From Xiphydria camelus (taxonomy: Eukaryota > Arthropoda > Insecta > Hymenoptera > Xiphydriidae), in contig OY783198.1 of the NCBI GenBank assembly GCA_963678675.1, positions 11,728,580-11,792,579 of the forward strand: 64,000 bases of DNA, in the 5' to 3' direction. Positions 22,601 to 33,796 of this stretch are shown here, one piece after another. Every line of letters starts with the position of its first letter. The first letter of the stretch is position 1. A program made the position numbers and the translations under genes. Below the pieces are notes generated by a model that was given only the letters and a program-made list of their open reading frames with translations, was not told the DNA's origin and searched no databases.

Positions 22601-25600
22601 TTTGAAACTATTGTCCTTAAACACAAGCGTAAATCAGTCACTGGCTGGAAGAGGAAATGCGTTGCTTTTTCACATGCGCTTATAGCAGTTGCTAGGCCCT
22701 ATTCATTCGTATCTTCCCTCTTGACCTCAGTTGGTACATATTTGTACCGTAAGTTTGGATCAAGGAACCTTGTGAACCTGTGTTCATCTCTGGGCTTCTC
22801 GTGCAGTTACAACGAGGCAATGCAGCTAGAAGCTTCAGCAATCATGCAGGGTTCATCAACTCCTCCCGTGAAGCCAGGGGCATTCTTACAATTCGCATTC
22901 GACAACGCAGACGTAAATGTATGCACGCTTGATGGTGAAAATACTTTTCATGAAATGGGTGGGATCATGTGTGTGGCGCCGACTTCAGGTGTGTTGGCAG
23001 AAAAGAAAATTCCAAGACTGAAACAACGTGTATCCGCTGAAACAATAGGAGCTTTTGCTACCACCCAACTTCAACAATGCACTGAGAAGAAAAATGCAGG
23101 ATTATCAGCCATCACGATTCAAAATATACCAAAAGATTTCCCAGTTACTGCTGAAACACTACCCACAGCACCAGACCTCATTTTGTTATACGGGAAATGG
23201 CGTAACATCCCAGGCATACCAGGATGGAATGGTTTCATGCAGCAAGTGACCGATGGCCTCGCATTTCAACGTTCAAGAGTAATTTTTTTACCATTCATCC
23301 GTGCTCCACCCACCGACTACAGCACTATCTTGACAGCTCTTGTGGAAGCCAATAACAAAACCAAAGCCCATGGACAAAAAACGTGCTTCGTTACTTTCGA
23401 CCAGCCCCTTTATATGAAAGCCCGGGACATCATTGAGAACACACAGGGGAGTAATGAGCTGAGCAACGTGGTAGTACGACTTGGTGGATTTCATCTGTTG
23501 ATGTCCTTTCTGGGTTGTATTGGAGCAATAATGAGTGGAAGTGGATTAAAGGAGCTCTTGGAGGAAATCTACGCTAGTAATAGCGTGGATAAAATGCTTA
23601 ATGGTCACGCCTATGCCAGAGCAGTCCGAGCTCACACTCTAGCTAACCTGGTATTGTGCGAACTAATTTTGAACGAGGTGCAGCTCACAGACAACGAGCA
23701 GCAAGAAATGGAAAGGTTGCTCTGTGACACTCAGAGATTTTGTGTGTTGGAAGCTGAGGAAAGGGAATCCTTCCAGGTTTTACAGGCCAAGTTCAAAAGT
23801 GCATTAGACAAAATCGAAATGAATGGACCGACATCGAAGCTATGGATCCAGCATTTCCATCTCACTACTCTCATGAAACAGTTCATACAGGCGGAACGGA
23901 TGGGAGACTGGAAGCTTCACTTACAAACTGTGGCCAAAATGCTTCCGTACTTCCACGCAGCAGGTCATTTTTTCTACGCCAAAAGTACACGGCTTTACCT
24001 GCAAGATATGGCCGCTCTCAAACAAAGGATGTCTCCTGCCGAGTTCAGCAAATTTACTGAGGGATACTTTACCATCCGTCGTAGTGACAAATTTTGGAGT
24101 GGTCTCTGGTCAGACCTAACAATTGAACAAACTCTAATGAGATCCTTCAAAAGCAAGGGAGGGTTGATAGGACGTGGGATTACAAGCAGCGTGTTGGCAA
24201 AGTGGACCATTGGAACTGTGTACATGGTAAACATTTGTGATGAAGTGGAACGCTTTTGTGACATCTCCTATTCGACCTCTGAACAGCACGTCGATATGAG
24301 AGTCACTCGAATTGTTCGCGACAACAAAGATACCGAAAAATTGAAAAACTGGTTCGAGGAGCATCCCCCTTTTCTTGTTACGGACAAAATTATTAACATC
24401 AATAGTGGAATTGTTGGAGACAATAAAGTCAATTGTTACAAGGCCAAGGAACTGGGAACACATGGGGTAGAAATGATAGAAAACCAGACATTCGGAAAAG
24501 TTGGATTTAAACGTAAAGACAGAGTCGTTACCTTGGGAAGTGTAAAGAACGCTATAAAAGTGCGAGACAAGAAAATTCAAATTGACCCTCTAACAATATT
24601 CCAACGAGTTAGCATCGCCAAAAAATCTGACGCAGAGCTGAAGAAATACTTCAAATACGAATTGGCTCCTTACCCCATGTCGCTGTTCACCGAAGCTGGA
24701 ATGAGGAAGGGAACTAAATCAACCTTGTACTCATCATTCAAACCTCTCTCTACGAACATCTTGCGAGATGTCAACACCCACATTGTTATTGATGGTGGCT
24801 ACTTGCTCCACAAATACGTATGGCACCGTTATACGTTAGTGAAGGCCATCATTCAGGGTTACATAAATTATATCAGAACCCATTTTGGTATGAATATTAC
24901 TGTGGTGTTCGATGGATACCCAGTGGACGCCGCTCAAAAAAGCACCAAGAGTGCCGAACGTCTCAGACGTTACTCTGCTCTCCGGTGCAGTGACATTCTC
25001 TTGACAGCCACAACAACTATCAGCGTTACACAAGATAAGTTCTTATCTAACGAAAACAACAAGCGCAGGCTGATAGAGTTACTGAGCACTGAATTTGAGG
25101 ATCATGGTATCAAAGTGAATGTATCCGAAGAGGACGCTGATGCTGACATCATTAGAGCTGCCATCGCCAAAGCTGCCTCCACTGAGAAGGTCATCATCAT
25201 CGGAGAAGACGTGGACCTGCTTGTCCTACTAGCTGGCTTGGGCTCCCATATAGATAATATTTACCTCCAGAAAGGTGGCAGAGGGAAACCAGACGTCCAT
25301 TATAGTTCCACATCGTTCACCAGCAAACTCTCTGATTACCCTCCTGGCTTGATCATGTTCATTCATGCATTCAGTGGGTGCGACATAACCTCTGCTCCTT
25401 TCTGGCAGGGAAAAAATAAGTGTATTACCACCTTCCACAAAAATCCACAGCTCGTTAGGGATGCAGAAGTCTTCCTCCGCCCAGATACGAGCCACGAGGA
25501 AATAGCCGCAGCTGGGGAGAAGTGCCTCGTTGCATTGTACGGAGGAGACTCAAAAACGAACCTCAATACCCTGAGATACCTCAACTTTGTGAGATCGGCC

Positions 25601-25681
25601 ACAACAGCTAAAGTCAACCTAGCTCGTTTGCCCCCAACCACGGATGCTGCGAAACAGCACGCATATCGTGCATATCACCAG
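22601..25681 (+). CDS. Academ-like transposase, central region and XPG/FEN1-like nuclease
   Basis: About 1,027 open codons follow the T9 frameshift. The middle contains the conserved blocks KLWIQHFHL, YFHAAGHFFYAKS, RRSDKFWSGLWSDLTIEQTL and TSEQHVDMR that I know from unnamed invertebrate proteins of this kind. The last third carries the acidic pattern of FEN1/XPG nucleases: VIDGGYLLHK, VVFDGYP, EEDADADIIRAA, IIGEDVDLLVLL and SGCDITSAP, the last resembling the GCDY motif. This suggests metal-dependent DNA cleavage at transposon ends. The exon ends in CAC CAG|GTATGT, a strong donor. The large open frame shows the copy decayed recently. Confidence 0.8.
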
Positions 25682-25746
25682 GTATGTCAATGTACATCGT
25701 GCTTTGAAATTGCCAATGTACAATAACGTCTTTTCATTCTTTACAG

Positions 25747-26121
25747 ATACAAAAGTGGCTTGGTGTGCCGAAAAACCCAACGGACTGGGGTTGGAAGTTG
25801 GATGAGTTGGGATTATTGCCTATTACTATGACGAGTGAGGCAGCTCCACAAACCCTGTTGCAGTTCATCTCCTGTAAATGCAATAAGGGTTGCATAAGGG
25901 GCTGTAGCTGCCGCAAAGCCGGACTGAAATGTTCGACTTTGTGTAGATTCTGTGGGGAAAAATCCTGCCTCAATGTGCCTGAAATCCAGCCTATGACACT
26001 GGACGATTCGTCTTCCTCTGAAAATGACGATGTACTGGAAAAGATCGACATCGAATTGTCAACATCAGTGGCAATAGTTTCATCATTGGAACCTACTCCT
26101 GGAACCTCTCGAATGGAGTAA
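25747..26121 (+). CDS. Academ-like transposase, Cys-rich C-terminal exon
   Basis: A 65-bp intron (25682-25746, GTATGT...TTTACAG) joins in phase 0 and gives YRAYHQ followed by IQKWLGVPKNP. The tail has closely spaced cysteines (CKCNKGCIRGCSCRKAG, then CSTLCRFCGEKSC), a CXC-like metal-binding module, and ends in an acidic serine-rich stretch. The arrangement parallels the Cys-rich second exon of the Ginger integrase in this window, although the enzymes are unrelated. Confidence 0.8.
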   Translation: MQKWLGVPKNPTDWGWKLDELGLLPITMTSEAAPQTLLQFISCKCNKGCIRGCSCRKAGLKCSTLCRFCGEKSCLNVPEIQPMTLDDSSSSENDDVLEKIDIELSTSVAIVSSLEPTPGTSRME

Positions 26122-26136
26122 CAATTGAAATTGCTG

Positions 26137-26788
26137 TTGTCAATATTTATAAACATGTTTGTATAGAATGAATTTTGCATTGTACAGTTATAATCATAAT
26201 TTTAGTATACAATAATTTTTCTGGCGAGAAACGTTGAACCTTTAATCAAAAACCACTTGGTTCGTGCAAGAAACGATGTCACTCAACTTTCATTTATTTG
26301 TCATTCCTGATGAGACTATTAGAGCTATCGTTACATACCTAAGTTCAAATTAAAGCTTAATCAATTTCCTACAAACTTAATCCTATTGACTTTTTCTGTG
26401 GAACGCATCATTTTGCCGATATTCAACTCGGAACATGAAAAAAAAAGAAATTTACACTTTTTGGAAAAAATGTTCTGTATTCGAAGCGCTGTATTTCAGT
26501 AACTATTTGACTTATAAAAGCAGTTTAGGTCTCATTTTATAGCAAATTTAATTTGATTTAAAAAAGGGATGTATAAAATTTCTCCCAAAACGTATAGTTT
26601 AGGAGATATTGTTGAAAAATCGAAACAAGTGTGAAAAAATCATAGTTTTTCGACAATTACTCAGTTAGCACAGGGTTCTCAGGGTTGCAAATTTGGATTT
26701 ATACTTCCAATAGAGGTCTAAAACAAATAAGCAAAAAACCGCTAATACTCCATTTAATGTAGGTTCCATGTAAAGTTTGACTGGACTA
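26137..26788. repeat. Right terminal inverted repeat of the Academ-like element
   Basis: Complement of 20311-20968. The stop codon of the transposase lies only about 16 bp inside it, so 3' end formation must occur within the TIR. Confidence 0.85.
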
Positions 26789-26797
26789 CGGCCCTTA

Positions 26798-27049
26798 AAC
26801 TTTTTTCTAAGGGATCATTATTTTAACACGATCGTCGCCGCGTCACCCAAGTACGGATGACGCTTTTCTTGTTCAAGTTAAACATGATTTTCAGCTGGAT
26901 TTTTAAAAGGAATTTAATTTAATAAGCACTGAAATATAAATTTAGGATATACAACAGGAATATTTAAAATATACACATCATAGTATACGTTTTATTAATT
27001 TATATTTATGATAAAATAGATCCTTTGTAATGTCGAACAGTTAATGGAT
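26798..27049. other. Flank of the Harbinger insertion, no gene
   Basis: AT-rich sequence outside the TTA target duplication, with no coding or repeat signal that I can name. Confidence 0.4.
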
Positions 27050-27388
27050 TGACCTGAATTCGGGTACTCAGGGGTTTTCGGGGTCGCTGATTACGATTCC
27101 GAGGCAAGAATTGCAAAATTCCCAGATGGCGCCACAATACGGCGCATGCGCGGATCAAACCTCAACGTAAAATTGAGTAATTGCCCCGAATTCGGGTACC
27201 CGGGGGTTTTTGTGGTCGCTGATTACAAATCCGAGGCCAGAATTGCCTAATTAGTAGATGGCGCCACGATACGGAGATTTGATCCGCGCATGAGCCGTAT
27301 CGTGGCGCCATCTAGGAATTTTGCAATTTTAGTCTCGGATTCGTAATCGGCGACCATAAAAACACCCGGATACCCGAATTCGGGGCAA
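27050..27388. repeat. Direct and inverted units ending GAATTCGGGTA
   Basis: A unit starting GAATTCGGGTACYCRGGGG and containing TCGCTGATTACGA and GATGGCGCCAC occurs directly at about 27057 and 27190. It then occurs inverted up to 27388, so 27188-27388 is a palindrome. The unit is related in layout to the 121-bp tandem at 52758 and to parts of 4582-5369. Confidence 0.7.
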
Positions 27389-27900
27389 TCGTCTTCCTCG
27401 TCATCGCAATCCTCGTCGTCGCCATCCTCGTCATCGCCGTCCTCGTCATCGCCGTCGCCATCCTCGTCGTTGTCGTCATAGTCCTCATCGTCGCCATCCT
27501 CGTCGTCGTCATCCTCGTCGTTGTCGTCATAGTCCTCATCGTCGCCATCCTCGTCGTCGCCGTCCTCGTCGTCGCCGTCCTCGTCGTCGACGTCCTCGTC
27601 GTCGCCGTCCTCGTCGTCGCCGTCCTCGTCGTCGCCGTCCTCGTCGTCGCCGTCCCCGTCGTCGCCGTCCTCGTCGTCGTCGTCCTCGTCTTCGTCATCC
27701 TCGTCATCGTTGTCCTCGTCGTCGCCGTCCTCGTCGTCGCCGTCCTTTACGTGGTGTCCTCGTCGTCGTCGTCGTCGTCGTCGCCATCCTCGTCGTAGCG
27801 GTCCTCGTCGTCGTCGTCGCCGTCCTCGGCGCCGTCGTCCTCGTCCTCGTCGTCGCCGTCCTCGTTGTCGTCGTCCTCGTCCTCCTCCTCCTCCAACAAC
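27389..27900. repeat. Trinucleotide-based minisatellite
   Basis: GTCCTCGTCGTCGCC-type units of 15 bp alternate with TCGTCG runs. On the minus strand they spell Asp-Glu-Asp-Gly-Asp repeats in one frame and Thr/Arg/Met repeats in another. Such frames arise from the repeat itself. I see no flanking coding sequence to suggest a real acidic protein. Confidence 0.8.
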
Positions 27901-28159
27901 CGTTCGTGCTTCGCGCATCCGGTTAGAAGTCGCGGGATTTTTGGCGACACATTTATTCGAAAACTATATTTCCTCACTCATGCCCATTTCGAGGCCTTTT
28001 CCAGTCTACTTTTAGACTGTAAGATGGCGTTTTTCCCGCGTGACACCGACTGGGAGTCCGTAGAATATTAAAAACACTTTACTCGGACGTCAGTCGCGGG
28101 TTGCGCGCCGTGGACTTGCTGATTCTAACCTCTGTTGCCATAGTCCGAATATTCGTTCG

Positions 28160-28568
28160 AGGGTTATTCCTTATTCTTTCTAGCACAGAGAGAGAGCATC
28201 GATATTTTGCTACACCTGTATTCTTCTGAGACTTCCTAAAATAATTATAAAAACGCCATATAATTCAGCCCTGACAAGTACAATCTTATCGAGCTCTACC
28301 TTATCGAGGAGATCTTTCGACTTAATGATTCCGAAACGTTTTTATCGAGAAATATATATTTCTAACATACGGTAGTGTTCACAAATATTGTAAAATATCG
28401 TAGGAATATTACAGAAAAGTTACTTGCAAAAACGTGCTTTGTGGGGTGTAAATGATAATCTTTTGTAATTTCCATCGTTACACCAGAAGCGAAGAAGATT
28501 TTAAATAGAAGTGAGGTACATGTACACTCCACGTTTAACAGGTCGGTGTATAAATTGGAATTTGTGAT
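28160..28568 (-). pseudogene. DUF4817/DDE_3-type transposon fragment
   Basis: This block recurs in both orientations between 28 and 52 kb. On the minus strand it contains the complement of GGTGCAGCAAAATATCGATG, which in better copies reads IQVQQNIDAVLERIRNNPRT, part of the transposase upstream of the catalytic domain. The remainder (ATCGAGAAATATATATTTC, AGGTACATGTACACT) is the non-coding part of the same element. It is heavily decayed. Confidence 0.5.
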
Positions 28569-29655
28569 CAAGAGACACGGCAGTGTCTCGCGGCATGTTC
28601 GTTCAAGTAGTTCCGCGCTCAGACACGACAGCGCTGATGTCGCGAGCACCCGTGTCTCTTTACACCACAAATGTCTGCCCCCTGCACCCCTCAATTTTTA
28701 CATCGAATTTTCTCAATAAATATACGGTTATAACCAAAACTATGCTTAGTTACGCCATATAAATCGACTATTCTCTATCGATAGAGACCAGAGTAAATGT
28801 TGTAAGTTACATATTAACTAAGATTTTTCCTTAGCAACGCGAAGCCACGCCCCTTGCGCCTAAAAGTCGAGAATCCGATTTCTCGGGCGATATATATATG
28901 TCAAAATCTCACAAAAATTCCGCCTGTCTTCGGCGATATTCGGCCATGGTCGGAAATGTGTACACAGATGCGGCCACACGCATACGCCATCAAATGTATG
29001 TAAGAGTGTGTGAGAGAATATATTCCTTGAATGTTTAGTTGTTTTTCAAAATTAATAAAATATTTCCATTCGCGAAACGATTAACCTCGCGTTTATTTCG
29101 ATCCTCGGACGCGCTTGTTAATAAAATGTAAAAATTCAGTGTAATTGGAGTTATGAATCTCAATAGTGGTGAATGTGACAGACGCTCCGTATAGTTTAAT
29201 AATCGTTTGTTTTTTTTCGATAATCGGGATAGTGAACGGATGCAGTGCTGTGTTTCTCTGGTTGCCTGTGCATAAAGAGCAGGAAAGGAGACGGCAGTAT
29301 CTCAGAAGAATTACCATCAGATAAGTTTAATTGCCATCTGACAGCTTTAACCTCACTTTCGATGGAAGGACAATTATCTTTGTGATAATTCTATTTTTTG
29401 TTTCAGCGTCATGCGAGCACGAGACGAATCGATGGCTTTTCTTCTCTGTCACAATCAAAGCCGTGGGAGAAAAATAGGAGATGCAATGGAATTGTATCAC
29501 AACACACAATCAAGTAATTACTTTATCATTATTTTTTCTCTATCGATATATTTCCTCTTTCGTACTATTACAAGTTCCAATTTACACACCGACCTGTCAA
29601 ACCTGAAGTGTACATGTACCTCACTTCTATTTCATCTGTTCTTCGTCTCCGTTGT
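28569..29655. repeat. Left 1.1-kb arm
   Basis: Pairs with 51175-52257. It has no convincing gene; short frames on both strands occur in both arms and carry no recognised motif. Confidence 0.75.
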
Positions 29656-29659
29656 AACG

Positions 29660-30640
29660 ACAGTCAATGAGGAATCACTGATACCGATTAGGGTTCGATG
29701 GTTATTCCTTATTCTTTCTAGCACAGCATCGATATTTTACTGCACCTGTTTTCTTCTGGGACTTCCTAAAATAATTATAAAAACCCCATATGATTGTTAT
29801 TTACAATTTGTTACAGATCGTATGCGAACCCGAGGGGGTTTCTTTCGAACGAAGGATCATCCACTTGTTGTTCCAAGAACCAGTTGCATTAGTTCATTTG
29901 GCGAGCTGGATCTGCTGTCTCGAGTGTATGGACGTGTGCCACTTTAAATGGATATTCTGTAATTTCCATCGTTACATCAGAGGCGAAGAAGAGATGAACT
30001 AGAAGTGAGGTACATGTACATTTCACGTTTGATAGGTTGGTATATAAATTGGAACTTCTGATAGTATAATACGAAAGAGGAAATATATCGATAAAGGAAA
30101 AATAATAATAAAGTAGTTACTACATTATTGTAATCTAATTTCATTTTATCCCTTACTTTTCTGCCACGACTTTGATCGTAGATAGTGAAGAAAAATCAAA
30201 TTTATTGGTTGATCCATCTACTATCAACAATTAAAGTTGTGGCAGAAAAATAAAGGATACAATGGAATTGGATTAAAATAATGTAGTAACTACTTTATTA
30301 TTATTTTTTCTTTATCGATATGTTTCCTCTTTCGTATTATACTATCAGAAGTTCCAATTTATATACCAACCTATCAAACGTGAAGTGTACATGTACCTCA
30401 CTTCTATTTCATTTCTTCTTCGCCTCTGATGTAACAATGGAAATTACAAAATATCCATTTAAAGTTGCACACGTCCATGCACTCGAGACAGCAGATCCAG
30501 CTCGCCGAATGAACTAATGCAACTGGTTCTTGAAGCAACAAGTGGATGATCCCTTGTTCGAAAGAAATCCCCTCGGGTTCGCATACGATCTGTAACAAAT
30601 TGTAAATAACATAATCATTTGCAGTTTCACTATTTAAAAT
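29660..30640. pseudogene. Head-to-head DUF4817/DDE_3 transposase fragments
   Basis: Two inverted copies face each other (about 29560-30110 and 30250-30640). On the plus strand of the second copy the translated blocks VHALETADPARRMN and CNWFLKQQVDDPLFERN are recognisable, matching the region before the first catalytic Asp of DUF4817-type transposases. An in-frame stop (RRMN then TAA) and missing catalytic parts show it is dead. Confidence 0.6.
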
Positions 30641-30743
30641 ATACCGAACTTACTCAACGTAGAAATTAAGAAACTATATTAATCTGAGTTAACCAATTCT
30701 AATGATAGAATTACACTGTAAGTCATTTTGGGGGTCATGAAGA

Positions 30744-32423
30744 GGGTATTAAAATCTGACTTCAGTTTATGTTCCGGGCTGGTTTACCATTAACAAAACT
30801 GATTTTGGTTTGGTTGTTGCTGCTCAGTTAAGCATTTTTTTCAATTTTGTAGTTTTTAGGGAGTATGAAGGGAAAACGGTCATTATTAAATTTAAAAAAA
30901 ATGTTTTTTTCACAAAATAGTTGTGGTGGGGGTTTTTAGGTACGAGGAATTCATTTCCGATATTTATATTTGCTAAAAACATCCGCCAGAGGGTGCTACA
31001 GATAAATTTCCTATAAACTTTACGTATTTTCTATGAAAGATCATGTTTGTTTTGTATATTTTAATATCATTTTCTCATTATTTGTTTCATTTACTCATTT
31101 TTAAAGTATAAAATTTTGAATATCGAAACCAGAAAGTGATGAACAGGGTGAGAGATTTCACCAAGTGTGCATGCCTTTTGAAGGTAAAGAATGCTTTTAC
31201 GGTTTATAACATTAATGTAATAAATTTTGTCTTTTTTTTTATATTTCATACATTTTTTAGCACGTTATCAAGGAAAGAAATTAAATTCTATGATCGCCAA
31301 TCTATGCAGGACTTTCAGACGTGATGCTGACGCATATGATACAGATAGACCGTGAGATAATGACAGATTCTGGTGCCCCATTTTCGCATACAAGCCTCAA
31401 AGAGGGTTGAAAAGTACTTCGATTTTGAGTAGAATGAAGGGAAATTTACGAATGGTCCCTGGGGATAACATATGAAAAATTCGATTTTTCTTAATAAAAA
31501 AATAAAAGGTACGTCTTGCCCATTTTTTCACGCCAGCCTTGTTCACTAAATGATTAATTAATAAAACCTGGCTTCGGAAATCAAAGGCTTGTGTGGGAAA
31601 ATCGGTCAGAATCTCGATTTTTCCTTACAAGATTACGCCCTTATTTCAATCCTTTAGCCACCTGCAACACTCAAGCCTTTGGTTTTCCGAAGCCAGGTTT
31701 TATTAATTAATCATTTAGTGAACAAGGCTTGCGTGAAAAAATGGGCGAGATACCTTTTATTTTTTTGTTAAGAAAAATTTAATTTTGCATATGTTATCCC
31801 CAGGGACCATTCGTAAATTTCCCTTCATTTTACTCAAAATCGAAGTACTTTTCAACCCTCTTCGAGGCTTGTATGTGAAAATGGGGCACCAGAATCTGTC
31901 ACTATCTGACGGACTAACAATAAGACGAGGAGAGTGAAATAGAAGCGGAGGCTGCTGAAGGCGAAGAAGAAGAAAACCGCTCTGTAATTTATAGTAGCGA
32001 CAGCGACTAAGAATAAATAATAAACACTTTTAAAAATATTTTTTCTTTTTTTTTAATTTTTATTATTTGCAAAAAAAAGGAGCAAATAAAACAGAAATAG
32101 TAAGAAAATGTATGAAAATATATAAAACAAGCATGATCTTTCATAGAAAATACGTAAAGTTTATAGGAAACTTATCTGTAGCGCCATCTGGCGGATATTT
32201 TTAGCAAAAATAAAATTCCTCATACCTAAAAACCCCCACCACAACTATTTTGTGAAAAAAAACATTGTTTTTAAATTTAATAATGACCGTTTTCTCTTCA
32301 TATTTCCTAAAACTACAAAATTGAAAAAAAAACGCTTAACTGAGCAGCAAAAACCAAACCGAAATCAGTTTTGTTAATGGTAGACCAGCCCGAAACATAA
32401 ACTGAAGTCAGATTTCAATACCC
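30744..32423. mobile_element. Element with about 330-bp TIRs and nested palindrome
   Basis: Arms at about 30744-31060 and 32130-32423 are inverted copies starting GGGTATTAAAATCTGACTTC. Between them, a frame near 31136-31324 and an acidic end at about 31920-32010 (EAEAAEGEEEENRSVIYSS, then stop) suggest a collapsed gene of unknown family. A 560-bp palindrome (31351-31911) is inserted in the middle. Confidence 0.65.
31351..31911. mobile_element. Palindromic MITE nested in 30744-32423
   Basis: Arms of about 240 bp start CCGTGAGATAATGACAG on the left and mirror to the right around about 31630. They include GGTGCCCCATTTTCGCATA and GAACAAGGCT. It separates the two parts of the host element. Confidence 0.75.
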
Positions 32424-32449
32424 AATTTAGTGATTTACTGTGTTATTAA

Positions 32450-33796
32450 AAATGATATATTTCATCTTTCGTATTATACTATCACACAAGTTCCAATTTA
32501 TATACCGACCTGTCAAACGTGAAGTGTACATGTACCTCACTTCTATTTCATCTCTTCTTCGCCTCTAGTGTAACGATAGAAATTACAAAATATCATAACT
32601 TTTCTGTAACATTTCTGCAATATTTTACAATAATCGTAAATACTACCGTATGTTAGAAATATATATTTCTCGATAAATTCGAGAATGTTGCGAAACATCA
32701 TAGAAACGTTTCAGTCTCATTACGTCGAAAGATCTGCTCGATAAGGTACAGCTCGATAAGATTGTACTTGGCGGGGCTGAATTATGTAGGGTTTTTATAA
32801 TTATTTTAGGAAGTCCCAGAGGAATACAGGTGCAGCAAAATATCGATGCTGTCCTAGAAAGAATGAGGAATAACCCTCGAACCCTAATCGATATCAGTGA
32901 TTCCTCATTGACGATCGTTACACCAGAGTTGAAGAAAAGATGAAATAGAAGTGAGGGGTACATGTACACTTCACTTTTAACAGGTCGGTATATAAATTTG
33001 AACTTGTGTGATAGTATAATACGAAAGATGAAATATATCACTTTTAGTAATTCTGTCATTATTATCTATAGAATTAGTTAACTCAGATTAATATAGTTTC
33101 TTAATTTCTATGTAGAGTAAGTTGGGTATATTTTAAATAGTGAAATACTGAATATAATTTTGTTATTTATAATTTGCTACAGAAATAAACGTACTGCTAT
33201 TGAATTCCACCCAGAAGGACTCCAAATCATGTGCGAACCCGAGGGGGTTTCTTTTGAACGAGGGATCGTCCACTTGTTGTTCCAAGAACCAGCTGCATTA
33301 GTTTATTCGGTGGGTTAGATCTGCTGCCTCGAGTGCATGGACGTGCGTTCATCCTTCAATATCCTCCCTACCATGATCTGCTGATTCTAACCTCTGTTGC
33401 CACAGCCCGAATGCTCGTCGAAGGTTATTCCTTATTCTTTCTAGCACAGATCTATATTATGCTGCATCTGTATTCTTCTGGGACTTCCTAAAATAAGTAT
33501 AAAAACCCCATATAATTCAGCTCTGACAAGTAGAATCTTATCGAGGAAATCTTTCGATGTAATGATTCCGAAATGTTTCTATGATATTTTGCAACATTCG
33601 CGAATTTATCAAGAAATATATATTTCTAACATACGGTAGTATTCACGAATATTGCAAAATATCGCAGGAATGTTACAGAAAAGTTACTTGCAAAAACGTG
33701 CTTTGTGGGATGTAAATGATTATACCAGAGGCGAAGAAGAGATAAAATAAAAGTGAGGTACATGTACATTTCACGCTTGACAGGTCGGTATATAAA
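32450..33796. pseudogene. Two opposed DUF4817/DDE_3 transposon fragments
   Basis: The minus-oriented copy (about 32470-33040) and the plus-oriented copy (about 33170-33796) share the element end AGGTCGGTATATAAA and the CATCGATATTTTGC block. Around 33220-33330 the sequence matches the CGAACCCGAGGGGGTTTCTT block that precedes the QVDDP coding part. Both are interrupted by stops. Confidence 0.55.

Larger units (their letters stand above)
20311..26788 (+). mobile_element. Academ-like DNA transposon with long TIRs
   Basis: The element is 6,478 bp long. Inverted repeats of about 650 bp (20311 to about 20968, and about 26137-26788) begin TAGGCCAGTCAAACTTTACA and TAGTCCAGTCAAACTTTACA. It is flanked by CGG on both sides (20308-20310, 26789-26791), a 3-bp target duplication made inside a Harbinger end. 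One plus-strand gene fills the interior (21583-26121) and encodes zinc-binding motifs, an XPG/FEN1-like nuclease and a Cys-rich tail. As I recall, 3-4-bp duplications and an XPG-type nuclease define the Academ superfamily. The assignment is from domain logic and memory, not from a search. Confidence 0.75.

Noticed and set aside
27247..27918. 223-codon acidic (Asp/Glu/Gly) protein
   Set aside because: All three minus frames and plus frames stay open because of the 15-bp repeat; no unique coding sequence is attached.
29411..29947. 178-codon plus-strand frame as a gene
   Set aside because: It crosses the border between the 1.1-kb arm and a DUF4817-type fragment and carries no conserved motif in its own frame.
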